From Skeletonema tropicum (Eukaryota; Bacillariophyta; Thalassiosirophyceae; Thalassiosirales; Thalassiosiraceae), in the NCBI GenBank assembly GCA_037178625.1, contig JAWZXG010000031.1, positions 62,001-126,000 of the forward strand: a stretch of 64,000 bases of DNA. The letters are read 5' to 3'. Under the pieces are notes generated by a model. That model saw only the letters and a list, made by a program, of their open reading frames with translations, was not told the origin of the DNA and did no database searches. Below, piece by piece: positions 32,278-42,654 of this stretch. Each line of letters begins with the position of its first letter. Position 1 is the first letter of the stretch. The translations under genes and the position numbers were made by a program.

Positions 32278-33507
32278 ATGAACAGCATCAAGTACTCATT
32301 GCTCATATTAGGCCTGCTGCTCACGACTTCAAGCGGTCTATCATCTACCATCAGCCGTCGTCGTTATCTACAGTGGCAAACTGGCGGATGCATCGCAGCA
32401 GCTTCCATCGCGGCACTGTCGAATCCATCAGTTGCACAAGCCACCAATTTGAAGAGTCGGACGGATGGATATGCTGTGCAGTATATTGAACGGGAGTGGG
32501 CGGTGAGTGAATGTTGTAGTATTTTCTGAGTAGTTGAGAGATGGATGATAAGATGTTTTATGTGCTCGTCATCTCTCAACTCTCAACCCCATCAATCTCG
32601 TGTGAATCAATCGCTGCAAAATAATACTCCTAACATAACATCACATCATGCAGTACATACTCTCCGGAGCACAATACAACATACTACGCAAGGGAGGAAC
32701 CGAACGTCAAAAAAGCAGCATACTCAATACCTACACCCCCGCAAATGTCGGCACCTACGTCTGTGCTGGATGCAACACTCCACTATTCACATCAGCGGAT
32801 AAATTCTCAAGTGGGACCGGTTGGCCAAGCTTTTCCACAGCATTACAAGGAGTGGAAGAGGAGGATAATATAACAGAAATTTTAAAGTACGTCTGATTAG
32901 CCCTCTAGGGGCGAAATTATGACTAACCAACATGTGTGCTGTGTCGGTAGCATTGATAGTGCTCTATACTGCCTCCACAACTGTTTCTCAGATCGCACTC
33001 CAAGCCAGAAGACCTAAATAGTCTCCTGGCCAGGATTAGTTCAACCATACGGTTGTTTACGTCGTCGATTTCTCGAGTTCATTGAGGACTGCGTCTATTG
33101 TCGGCTGTCCCTCCTCACGATACAATACTACTCTATTTGCGTGTTCCTCGGCTTCATCAGCCACACGTTGCCGCTGAGGTGGCGGTAATGAATTCTCAAG
33201 TGGGACCGGTTGGCCAAGCTTTTCCACAGCATTACAAGGAGTGGAAGAGGAGGAGTTAGACCCCATTCGTGCAACACTTGATGGGAAAGAGGTCCGCTGT
33301 GCTACCTGTGGTGGACATCTCGGTGATTTATTCAATGATGGATGGATTTACAGAGGTACTTCGGCGGCCAAGACGGGGAAGCGGTATTGTATTGATGGAG
33401 CGGCGTTGATCTTCAAGCCGGAGGGTGGTGGTGAGGATGTGTTTGGAGATGTGCCTCCTCCGAATAGAGTGATCAAGTATGAGCAAAGTATGTATAGGGA
33501 TGCGTAG
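32278..33507 (+). CDS. msrB: Peptide methionine-R-sulfoxide reductase (MsrB), plastid-targeted, coding region interrupted
   Basis: Exon 1 (32278-32502) and exon 2 (from 32654) are joined by a 151-nt intron with donor GTGAGT and acceptor GCAG. MsrB reduces the R-sulfoxide of protein methionine. The N-terminus is a signal-peptide-like MNSIKYSLLILGLLL. It is followed by SRRRYLQ and a hydrophobic alanine-rich segment ending VAQA, a plausible twin-arginine thylakoid-lumen signal. The catalytic domain shows YNILRKGGTE, the first zinc pair CAGC, SGTGWPSF, the second pair CATC with GGHLGDLFNDG, and the catalytic cysteine in GKRYCIDGAAL. The coding sequence is split: 64 bp (32802-32865) are repeated exactly at 33191-33254 with 325 bp between. 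Read straight through it stops at 32896. Removing 389 bp restores a 229-residue frame. A GTACGT donor at 32888 and an AG at 33199-33200 would also keep frame but would duplicate GTGWPSF. Confidence 0.8.
32802..33254. repeat. 64-bp direct repeat flanking the MsrB insertion
   Basis: 32802-32865 and 33191-33254 are identical over 64 bp, spanning the codons for the SSGTGWPSF region to VEEE. One copy is native and the other was generated with the insertion. Confidence 0.9.
32866..33190 (-). mobile_element. 5'-truncated retroposon insertion in MsrB
   Basis: 325 bp between the 64-bp repeats. Read on the minus strand it starts with an open frame (PPPQRQRVADEAEEHANRVV, then LYREEGQPTIDAVLNELEKS) that stops at 33057. 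An untranslated stretch of about 190 bp follows, ending TTTAAAATTTCTGTTATATTA. That terminus recurs at 25223-25250 beside another target duplication. The arrangement (truncated ORF end, 3' UTR, fixed 3' terminus with TTA-rich tail, variable-length target duplication) fits target-primed reverse transcription. A 64-bp duplication is long for this, so template-switch repair is an alternative. Confidence 0.5.
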
Positions 33508-33996
33508 GAATATCGAGGTGTGAAGTGATCTTGAAGTTTTTCTATGATTGATATCATCGTACATCAGCTGGGTTGGGAAAGGTGCTCATTCACATCTCAC
33601 ATCTTTGTACTGAGCAGACATCATCATACGGACGCATGTAATTTATTCTCTATTCCATGGTAGCATGCTCATACGATGCTAAATTTACAGACTATGTTTC
33701 TGATGACACATGTAATCTGAGCAGAGAAATTTTGTACCTTTTATGCATGCGCTATATACAAACAAACAGGTGCTTCAAATTATTTTATTCTACAATTACT
33801 GTTCCGAATCTTGACATTCCGCAACTTAGCAGTTATTGCGGATAGCATTGTGGGATGCAGGCAAGGTGAGGTTAATGATCATACAAAGATTGGTTTCCTG
33901 GTGCCCTTTCTGCCCTTCTTTCGCCTATCCTTCGTCGATGACCTCTCTCTAGAGAGACACTGGCCGAGGGCATTTTCTCTGTTGATACATGGTGTA
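33508..33996. other. Gene-free spacer after MsrB
   Basis: No supported gene. An 18-bp match (AGCAGTTATTGCGGATAG) to the Mpv17 coding region at 101-118 lies at 33829-33846, too short to interpret. Confidence 0.4.
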
Positions 33997-34584
33997 TCAA
34001 CGGCTGCGGTGGTAAAGAGGGATAGGACGATGGATTTTGGGACGCTGCTGCTGCTGCCAAAGATGGTCATCTCGACGTTCTAGAACGGGAAATGGTACTC
34101 CTGTCAACTTTGATGGAGATAAAAAGTCATCATGACTTCCTTGATGATGCTCCGCCCGACAGTCACGACGCTTCAATAGACAGATCGCCCGTGGGCGCGG
34201 AGCAGGTGGAGGAGTGACCATCACGTCGGTAAACTGGAACGTCGGCAAAGGAGAACTCCTTGGCGATAGCTGCAAACTCTTGCACCCCATCAAGTCTTTG
34301 GCAGAATCTTCCATGTTCAAGATAGGTTGGCTGAGCGTATCTGCAATAGAAGTGGGCTCTACTTCCTCCTTCTGCTGCCAAAGGCTATAACTATGACATG
34401 AACGACGAGGCTGGAGGGAAAAAGTTACAGGTCCAGGAGACCCTCTTTCGGCGGATGTCGTATCTTGAGACAACTGAGAGACATCGTTCTCATTCTTGGT
34501 TGGTGTGCAAAGAATGAAGGGAATGTCGTCGCCGATGTCGATGTCGTGCTTGTCCTGATTGTCGAGACGAGTGTTCATGTTCAT
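33997..34584 (-). CDS. Hypothetical disordered protein
   Basis: 195-codon ORF with ATG start (MNMNTRLDNQDKHDIDIGDD). It is rich in serine, proline and charged residues, with IPFILCTPTKNEND and a proline run APRPRA. There is no membrane segment and no domain that I recognise. The length and lack of stops support coding, but the last 60 residues (RRDCRAEHHQGSHDD onward) look like an out-of-register continuation. It may be a real small gene with a different 3' structure. Confidence 0.35.
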   Translation of the reverse strand: MNMNTRLDNQDKHDIDIGDDIPFILCTPTKNENDVSQLSQDTTSAERGSPGPVTFSLQPRRSCHSYSLWQQKEEVEPTSIADTLSQPILNMEDSAKDLMGCKSLQLSPRSSPLPTFQFTDVMVTPPPAPRPRAICLLKRRDCRAEHHQGSHDDFLSPSKLTGVPFPVLERRDDHLWQQQQRPKIHRPIPLYHRSR

Positions 34585-37410
34585 GGTTGCGTGTCTCTGT
34601 CGTCGTGGGCCGCTTTATGATGTGCTTGATTGATGCTAGAGCAAGGAAAGTGGATGGCCCGCAACGTGCAAACAACTGGCTTTTCAAATACAACTGCACA
34701 CACCTCTGCATTCTCTTCTTTGATTCGCAACAAAAAGCTGTCAGCGACAGTTGATTGTGTCACTGTGGTTCGCAATTTCATAGAGGCTTTAGTCTTGGGT
34801 TCGCATAAGTGTAAAACGAGTGAGAATTGTCAACGAGCAATGACAGGGTTCGTGATGATGCGGTCTGTCATGTCTCCACAAACAAACCAAAATCGTAGCC
34901 TAAACTAACTCAGTGTGTTCGTTTGATCACCATGCAATCCGCATCGCTGCTACAGGTTCATGAGCCCACTACGGGCTTGGACCAGCCGCTCCGCTAGACG
35001 TGCGGTCCATAGCCCTCCATGTATTCACGTATGGGGGAAGTCAGCAGCAGTTGGATCCGAGCCACTTCCTCTGCAGTCGACTGCTAACGCATCCGAGATA
35101 TTTTCACAACGTCATCGTTGTTTCTCCGCCATTCCTACACAGGAGTCCCATCGCCGGACTAACCCTCCGACATGACACGTCGTCACCTTATTTTACTCCT
35201 CCTGCATGGCGTTTGGAGACCCGCCATTGCTCGACAGTTTAATACGCACCTAGTTCGGGAGAGTCCCTTCTCCCTTCTTGTAAATCATATATCAATATCG
35301 AATAAATGTTGTAAAGAACGTGCTGTGTTCAGGAACTTGAGTACCTGGTATGTAGGGGTTCGCTCGTGTTCAATGAACCCGGTACTAAGTTCGCATGTTA
35401 AGTGACTTCCAAGCTACAGCTGTTTTCATTTCAGAGATTCTGCACATACAAAATTCGAATTCCTACGTTGGTTCAGTATAAATGACGTAATGAGTCTTAT
35501 AAAAATCACTTGGGCCGATTTTTCCCGCCTCCATCACTCATCAAGCATCTTCCGCACAAAATGATGCCAATCATGGCCCTACAAGACCCAAAAGCAGACG
35601 GCCAATTCTCACTAGGTATCATTCCTCAAGTCTATGCTAAGCAATCATATTGATCCAATGCACCTTAATATTCGATTAAGACCTTAGCATAGACTTGAGA
35701 ACAGTCGTCATGAGCTCCAAGAAGAAAATTCTAAATGCATTCCGTGCTATCACAGATTCGTCCCTCCCTAGCCATCATCATTGGAGTATGAGGAGCCTTT
35801 AGGTCATATCATATACTACCGAATCATCAGACCAAGTGTCAATAATCATATTGATCACCATTTCGTTCTTTGACTTCGTCAGGAGGCTTGGACCGCGGAA
35901 ATATGGACAAGATGTTAATGTCACAATATCCTCTTATTGCCGAGAAGAAGCAACGCAGCAACACTACTATCATCATAGATCACGGCAGATACCTCATCAT
36001 CACATGACAACATGATATTTATTGCTCTTTTGCGGCTGCCAGCGTGATTCGTAATCGTTAGAAGTGAACGGCCCCTTGTTGCGGGGATAGTTGGTGCCGA
36101 TATTTTTGAGTAGGTACCCGGATAACAATGCATTTGTGTAAGTATCTGAGAAATATGAACAGGATAAAACAACTACAACTACAACTACAACAACGGCAAT
36201 ATTTCCCAGAAGAATATCAAATGATTGCCAAACAACGCTATGATGACCTACAACACTCGCTGCTCGCGAGTGGAATCAAACTGATGCTTCCTGCCCCATC
36301 GATGACATCGGCATTACTTCAGACCACGGAGACAAGAGTAACAAACATCTGTTGAGAAGGAGGCTGCACTGGATCCTACGTGATAATGATCGGAAAGGGG
36401 TCAATCTGTGTGTCTTGCAGCAATGAATGGGAAGTATGATGTGCAATAGTAAGACTGGAGATAGAAGTCCTACCTGGCCAAAGCAAAGCACGTAGCTCAA
36501 AGCATGTAGCACTGCCAATTCAGAAATATTACGTAATATTGACAAGTATTAAATGTCATTGAATTTTTGAATTGCAGTAGCAACGCTATTGCAGCCTTGA
36601 GAAGCTGATTACAGTTTACAATTTTACTCATATTCTACAACAACACGTGACGCACAATACATATAACAATTGTTGTATTATTGTATTACGTTGTGTCACA
36701 GCATCACCTTTACATACAACTTCATAAAACCTTGCAAAATACGAGGAAGTACCAAAGATAATCCTCAATATGAATATCGGCGCAAGTATTAGCACTTGTT
36801 TTATTCGCCCCATGGTCGTAGATTGGCTGCGGTGTCATACTTTAGAGGAGGTGGTATCTCTAAAAGTTCGACAATGGTACCGACAAGATTTATAATTATT
36901 CCATCCGCTCGACACTTTCTTCACGCCCAAATAACATAATGAATGGCACATATGAAATGATGACGCGATGATTCACTCCGTCGTTTGGTTCTACTCATTT
37001 CCTCGATGTCTATGATAGGTTGATCAGTGAAAGCAAAGTACATGCACGATTTTTTGGACGTGATGATGGACATTAAGACTCTTCAGCGGTGGTTGAAGCA
37101 GGTTAAAGATATACACATATTCGCCTCTAGTACTTAACTGATAGTACTACTGGGAACGATTTGTTGCATTCATGTAGGCGGCGAGTTGCTGCAACTGATG
37201 CTACCAGAAGATGTATATACCTTGGTGGTGAAGGTGCTGGTTTTGTGGGAGTGGGGGGAAGAGAGCAGTCGAGTCAAATCTGTGTCACACCTTGGTATGT
37301 TTCTACGGGCGGAATTACTTTTTACGATAAACAGGATCGTTTTGAAAACAGCTGTACTTATCAGCCTCTCATTTTTGTCGAGGCCTCTTCTTTTTGCTGA
37401 GGCCTCTTTT
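34585..37410. other. Gene-poor stretch
   Basis: No ORF with family signal. At 36128-36355 (plus) a 75-codon frame with LQLQLQQRQYFPEEYQMIAK and YDDLQHSLLASGIKLML looks coding in composition and could be an orphan exon. A hairpin lies at 35626-35698. An ATG at 35561 begins a short frame (MMPIMALQDPKADGQFSLG) ending in a CTAG/GTATCA donor-like site. Confidence 0.3.
35626..35698. repeat. Inverted repeat with 16-bp perfect arms
   Basis: TCAAGTCTATGCTAAG at 35626-35641 and its reverse complement at 35683-35698, with a 41-nt loop. It could be an RNA hairpin or the ends of a tiny mobile remnant. Confidence 0.65.
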
Positions 37411-39290
37411 CACCCCTACCACCGGGGACTGGGACGCACAAGAGAGAAGAGAGAAGCTAGGAGTGCGCCTAGCCCCCGCCTCACAGATGACCAAAAAAGG
37501 CGTCCGGACAAAACTCCTCACCGATCTCCGACACCCAACAAGACTCAACAGCACCAGCCCTCAGCCCGGGCCGGCCAGTGCTACTACTTGTTTCCAGCAT
37601 ACTAAATAAATACAAAGACAACGACGACGACAACAACAACTTACTGAACATCATAAGTTGGAGATACGGGTTCGATTATCTTGTGTCAAACATATCTTTA
37701 CCACTGCCTGTGCTCTATGGCGATGATAAGCAGAAGTTCAATAGCGCAAAAATAGCGCTGAATAGAGCATTGACAGCTTCAAATCCATCGGTAAAGAAGC
37801 GTTCAGAAAATGAAGAGAGAAATAAACGAAGAAAGAAAGCATCGGCATCGTCCCCGCTTCCGCATGTATTTCAAAGTCTCCTCCAATCCATGTGTAGATT
37901 GGCCGTCGATTCGTACTTCAATTTTAATGTTACGGCGATCCATGGGGCCCCAAATTACTAGAGTTGGTTTCATCTTGATCATTTTTGCTAACATCTTTTG
38001 TTCTCTTCGTCGAAAAGATGTTTGTCGGCGTGATGAATCCTCAATGTTGCCAAAATATTTGCAATCGAATCTATTGCTCTCTTGAACTCCGGACGGAAAG
38101 AATCATGGTCCTCCACCACAGCGTGCGCCTCATCGACACAGAGAGCGCTAATGGTACCTCGCTTCGCCAAATCATTGAGTAGACTGCACCACCGACTCCC
38201 ACTGCTTAATTGACAAGGAGATATGAATAATACTATTGACTTGTGTTGTTTAGTTGGATCAAACATTGTTAGCCTATCCATCAACACGTCACACCGATCG
38301 TCTTTCCACTCGTCCACATGATGCGCCTCCACACCGCATGCCATGCAGGTTGTTTTGATAGCTTGATCACTTCCCAATCCAACAAGTGCACTCCCACGCT
38401 TAATTGTTGCCATCCCTTTTAATACCAATGATTTCCCCTCTCCTGTTTTACGAATAAGATACAGCATGGAAACACGACGAATGCACAACTGAAAGATGGC
38501 GTCAATTTGGAAGGGGCGTGGACTGTGTACTCCGTGAGCAGAAGCAAGCATTGTGGCGATGATGTCTGCCGATGATTGTGGAGTCGGCGCCGGAGCAGAA
38601 GTAATGAAGTCCTACTTGGTATCATCATTAATATAATCGTCGCTGTAGTCGGAGGGGTGGATGCCATTGGTTGCAGCGTTGTTATTTAGATTGCCAGCAG
38701 GATTGGTGTCTGTTGGTAGAGACATTGGCTGCGACTGCGTAGAAGATGCTCGCCACCATCACGTTCGTTGCCATCACCCCCAGTCCCAGAAGATAGGGCA
38801 TTCTTGGCAGCATTAATGTTATCCATGAAGAGATCGAAATCGGATGGGGACGCGTAGGTTATCAATACGATGATATGCGTTAATTTTGCGCAATAGATTA
38901 ATTATTAATACCACTGGGGGGCAGCAATTCAATACTATCGATGCATGCCTTGTTCCGTGTCGAGACGATGATGCACAAAATGGCACATGTCAAAATCCAG
39001 CGGCATGAGCAGAAACAGGTCATTTTGACCCAAACCAAGCCACCACTGTCCCAACAATACCCCTGCCGCCCTAATTCTGAGAGGATTTTCAATCTAACAG
39101 TCTAAGCACTATTTACAGAGAGAAGCCCTACTGGACGAATTTTGGCTAGTAGACTGTCATGGTGAAATGAACAAAAATGGCGACCGCGCCAAAAATTGTC
39201 CGGACGCTTTTTGAAGTCACCTGTGCGGCGGGGGCTCTGCGAGCTTCTCTGGTCTTCTCTCGTCTCGCCCAGCCCCCGGTGGTAGGGGTG
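37411..39290. mobile_element. Inverted-repeat-bounded segment carrying a decayed helicase
   Basis: The left arm 37411-37510 and the right arm 39197-39290 are imperfect inverse copies of about 100 bp. Shared blocks are ACCCCTACCACCGGGG, AGAGAGAAG, AGAGAAGCT, CCCCCGCC and GCGTCCGGACA. The only gene remains between them are the RecQ-like pseudogene. The unit of about 1.9 kb could be a transposon with long terminal inverted repeats or two dispersed repeats in opposite orientation. No target duplication was found. Confidence 0.5.
37803..38880 (-). pseudogene. RecQ-like DNA helicase, decayed and truncated
   Basis: The best-kept part is 38551-37988: FQIDAIFQLCIRRVSMLYLIRKTGEGKS (written here as motif 0 FQIDAIFQ and motif I RKTGEGKS), motif Ia LGSDQ, motif II LCVDEAHAV, and a DSFRPEFKRA equivalent of the aromatic/RecQ loop. 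Upstream, coding-like sequence (PSDFDLFMDNINAAKNAL) is broken by a frameshift near 38750 and a TAG at 38612-38614. Downstream, after DEENK, the frame shifts near 37990 into WGPMDRRNIKIEVRIDG, which resembles the start of the second helicase lobe. The TAT-box motif III and motifs IV-VI are missing. Intact RecQ proteins unwind DNA 3' to 5'; this copy cannot. Confidence 0.65.
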
Positions 39291-39423
39291 GCCTCTTTTA
39301 TCTTCTTTTTTGTTAGCACTAGCCTCGCTGACGCTCGTCTAGCCGCTGCGCGGGTTTTCTAAATAAGAGAGGAGGCACCGGCTATCTACTACGATATTGA
39401 TTGTGTCTACTTATATACATAGC

Positions 39424-39612
39424 AGGGGGGGTGTCCCCCCCTGAACAATCAAATCTAAGCCAATCAAAGAAAGAGTCAATCGAAAATTCTAAAAACGGGG
39501 GGGGCAAGGGGGGGTGTCCCCCCCTGAACAATCAAATCTAAGCCAATTAAAAATTAGAACCCTATTTCTTGACACTCCACATCACACGTCCAAAGAAAGA
39601 GTCGATCGAAAA
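39424..39612. repeat. Direct duplication with G7/C7 hairpins
   Basis: GGGGGGGTGTCCCCCCC followed by TGAACAATCAAATCTAAGCC occurs at 39425 and again at 39508. AAAGAAAGAGTC-x-ATCGAAAAT follows at 39467 and 39593. The G-run/C-run pair is a perfect hairpin with a TGT loop. Confidence 0.7.
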
Positions 39613-39650
39613 TGCCCGTGAAGGCCAAAGGACACGCCAAAGGGCCCGGA

Positions 39651-39731
39651 CAGAACGACAGAACGACAGAACGACAGAACTACCGACCGAACGACCGACA
39701 GAACGACAGAACGAACGACAGAACGAACGAC
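39651..39731. repeat. ACAGAACG microsatellite
   Basis: About ten imperfect copies of CAGAACGA or CCGAACGA. The overlapping ORF is a by-product of the repeat. Confidence 0.85.
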
Positions 39732-40594
39732 TTAGCTCCTCTCATTATTTAGATGCCCTCTGATCTCCCTCTGACTGCTTGGTCAGGCCTAACAACTAAC
39801 AACTGGTCAGTTGACCAAAGTTGACGTCCGTCGTCGTCACTGCGTCGCCCAAACATACCCTAAAAGGATCTTCAAAACCGTCTGAGTCACTTGGAGGACT
39901 CAGCATCATAAATAAAAATGCAGAGCCCCTCTGAAGATGACTCCTACTTACTCCTATTATTTATGGCAGAAGATCCTATATAGTAGAGTGGCCCAAACAC
40001 CAAACATTGTTTGCGATCTATTCATGCGACGGGCGCAGCTGTTCCTCGTTTTGATTTTGAATGTGCTACTAATAATAATAATAACTTAGAAAATTACTCA
40101 ACTATCCTAACTACAATACATGCTTGCTGAGTAGACTCGAGGTCTGTTCATTGCCATGTGTTTACACACATAGCAATGCCGCAACGAGGCCACTGAGGCT
40201 AATCCTCACTTCGGCAGAGTGCCGGGATCTGATTAAGAGTGACCCATCAACACTAATAGAAACCTAACAAACGTAGCATAACCACGTTTGCTGCGCTACT
40301 AGTACACCGTCTCAATCAGGTTTCCTCAGCCTCGTGTTGCTTCCTTGATTCGCAATGGTGGAGGAAGGATGTGGTCGAAGTCTAGAAGAGGCGGAAGCTC
40401 CCAACAGTGAGCGCCTCACTGAGAGTTCTAGAGGTTCTAGCGCTACAACAAATCATCTCTAGAGAATGAAGTTTACCCGTTAAATTCGATTTGTTTTGTG
40501 TATCCCCCTCCTATGTGAATGCATTTGAGCTGTTAAGCGTCACTCAAATACAAGCCAGAAGGATACCATGCGACTCATTTCCCCAAATCGAGAG
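39732..40594. other. Left flank of the zinc-finger/AAA array
   Basis: No gene. At 40519-40549 the sequence GCATTTGAGCTGTTAAGCG and following bases match the 3' flank of the array's AAA units (43599-43628), so the leftmost array gene shares the same 3' flank. A TAA microsatellite lies at 40069-40085. Confidence 0.5.
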
Positions 40595-42589
40595 TTATGA
40601 TGCTCCCAAATTCAATAATCTCCATTTTTCCCGCGTTTGCCTCCTAACCCGTGATGAGTTTTTGACCTTGAATCGTGTCTGCCGACGAAGCTCTTCATTC
40701 TCGGCACGGAGCTCATCAATTTTCTCCCTTGCGCGCTCCAATTCAACCTCTCGTTTCAGCACCTCCGAAGCAGCAAAATCCACCGTAGCATTCATTATCT
40801 TTTTATTTACGGGGACCTTACCAGTTCCTCTTTCCTTCCACCGGGTAACGATGTCCTCGTCGTCGGTCAGTTCCTCCTCTTTCACTGCGCTGTCCCCCTC
40901 CGACTGCTTTTCTAACTGGTTCCGCAACGATACATTCTGCTCCTTCAACTCGCCTATTTTTCTCTTCATCTCTGCTTCAGCATCGGACTTCGCCTTTAGC
41001 TCAGTCTTAGTGCCACACAGTGTCGCAAATAGTCTTTTCATCTCCTGCATTACATTCCAAAATAATGATCTTTCTTTCTCTAAATCCTCCCTCAATTCCT
41101 TCTCTTTGGAACGTTGCAAGGCCACCTCGGCATTCAGTTTTGCCACAGTGTCTGACTTTGCCTCCAGCTGGGCTTCCGCACCACGTAATTCATCAGTGAA
41201 TTTCTTCTTCTGATCTTCCCACAGAGAATTGGCCGCTTCAAACGTTTTTGCCGTTTCCGCCAACTTTTTATTGACAGCATCTTTAGCTGTCTTCTCCTTC
41301 AATCGGGCAGTTGCTGCATTCATCAGTTGGGAATGCAAATCAGCCTTTTCTGCCCTTTTCACCACCAGCTCTTCCTGGTAGCCCTCCAATTCCTCCCTGA
41401 ATTGAGCCTCCGCATGTTTCATTTGAGACTGCAGCTGAGTGTATTCGGATTTAGATTGAGATTTAACTGCTTCCAATTCCTCAGACGCTCCCTTCAGCTG
41501 CTCATTCAACCGCGCTTTCAATTCAACTACCTCATTCTTGGAATCATTCAGTTCAGAAGTCAATCGCTGAAGTTCACGCTCCTTTTCGACGTCATTCGCA
41601 GTCGTTGCTATCTCCTCTGGAACTACGTGAGAATGCTTCCCCTCCTCTGAAATGACATCCCCGTTATCTTCATCTCCAAAATCACACTCATTTTGACCAT
41701 CGTCCCCCCAGTTATCTGAATCTTCCATTGCTTCAGCTGGACCCACTTTACCCTCCTGCGTAGGCGCAACATCTGGTGATGCCTCTTCCTCTCCATCGTC
41801 TTTCAGATTCCCATCCCCCACCCCCCTCGCCCTTTTCGCTGGCCTCAGTTCTGATGTAGTATCCTGTTCTGGATTCACCACTTCCTCCTCCCCCCCCTCG
41901 TCGTCTCCACCGACGTTGCCCCCCGACTCGGGGTAAGCCGCGTCTTCGTTATATTTCGGCTTCCTTCCTAATTTCGACAACCGGTCCGAGCGCCTAGTGG
42001 GCTCCGTTGCAACCTTTGCCTTCCGTTTCCGAGCAACAATCGGGGGTTGTTTCTTTGTCCCCTTAGTTATTCCCTTGGTCCCCTCCTCTTCGTTATCACT
42101 AATTTCTGCCACTGTTGTAGACACTCTATTTTTTTTATTGTCCCCTTCCTGAATAACTTGACATAGTAAATTTGCCGAATATGCCCCATGCCTCCAGCAC
42201 ACTCCTCTCCTTTTAAATTGGTTTGTACATCCATCAACTCTGCATCGTTTGACCTTTGCCCCATGCCTAACGCACACTCCTCCACTGACTGCTATGTTTG
42301 TGCATCCTTCAACGCTGCATCGTTTGTGCGTTGCTCCATGCCTAATGCACACTCCTCCTGTTCGAGCTTGGTTTGTGCATCCTTCAACGCTGCATCGTTT
42401 GTGCGTTGCTCCATGCCTAATGCACACTCCTCCTGTTTGAGCATTGTTCGTGCATCCATCAGCCGAGCATTCGTATCTGTATCGTTTTTTCTTTGGTGGA
42501 CCACTTTCTTTATTAGCTGCTGCATCAACTTCTTTCCTCTTCACGGCCGCCACCGGATTGTTTTTGACAGGTTTCGGCATGATGTTCAA
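40595..42589 (-). CDS. Array gene 1: zinc-finger/coiled-coil protein without ATPase
   Basis: 664 residues, one exon. The N-terminal part (MNIMPKPVKNN, NLS-like PPKKKRYR, four C-x4-C-x9-C-x2-H fingers, basic KRKAKV, RRSDRLSKLGRKPKYNEDAA) is the same as in array gene 4. From about 41937 leftward the sequence becomes unrelated to the other units. It continues as an acidic linker (PAKRARGVGDGN is a second basic patch), then about 330 residues of charged heptad-like sequence, a typical long coiled coil, and ends in RRQTREKWRLLNLGAS. There is no Walker motif. The short 3' flank again resembles other units, so this is probably an old paralogue whose 5' half was overwritten by gene conversion, not a fresh break. 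It could compete with or partner the AAA versions through the shared fingers. Confidence 0.8.
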   Translation of the reverse strand: MNIMPKPVKNNPVAAVKRKEVDAAANKESGPPKKKRYRYECSADGCTNNAQTGGVCIRHGATHKRCSVEGCTNQARTGGVCIRHGATHKRCSVEGCTNIAVSGGVCVRHGAKVKRCRVDGCTNQFKRRGVCWRHGAYSANLLCQVIQEGDNKKNRVSTTVAEISDNEEEGTKGITKGTKKQPPIVARKRKAKVATEPTRRSDRLSKLGRKPKYNEDAAYPESGGNVGGDDEGGEEEVVNPEQDTTSELRPAKRARGVGDGNLKDDGEEEASPDVAPTQEGKVGPAEAMEDSDNWGDDGQNECDFGDEDNGDVISEEGKHSHVVPEEIATTANDVEKERELQRLTSELNDSKNEVVELKARLNEQLKGASEELEAVKSQSKSEYTQLQSQMKHAEAQFREELEGYQEELVVKRAEKADLHSQLMNAATARLKEKTAKDAVNKKLAETAKTFEAANSLWEDQKKKFTDELRGAEAQLEAKSDTVAKLNAEVALQRSKEKELREDLEKERSLFWNVMQEMKRLFATLCGTKTELKAKSDAEAEMKRKIGELKEQNVSLRNQLEKQSEGDSAVKEEELTDDEDIVTRWKERGTGKVPVNKKIMNATVDFAASEVLKREVELERAREKIDELRAENEELRRQTRFKVKNSSRVRRQTREKWRLLNLGAS

Positions 42590-42654
42590 ATATTATTTTT
42601 GCTCCTCTGCCAAACTACCCGCCACTGCTCCCAAGCTTTCAATGATGATCTTTC

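Noticed and set aside
33829..33846. 18-bp identity to the Mpv17 coding region at 101-118
   Set aside because: Too short, and flanking sequence shows no further similarity, so a gene relic is not supported.
39569..39763. ORF rich in E, R, T, N and Q
   Set aside because: Translation of the ACAGAACG microsatellite only.
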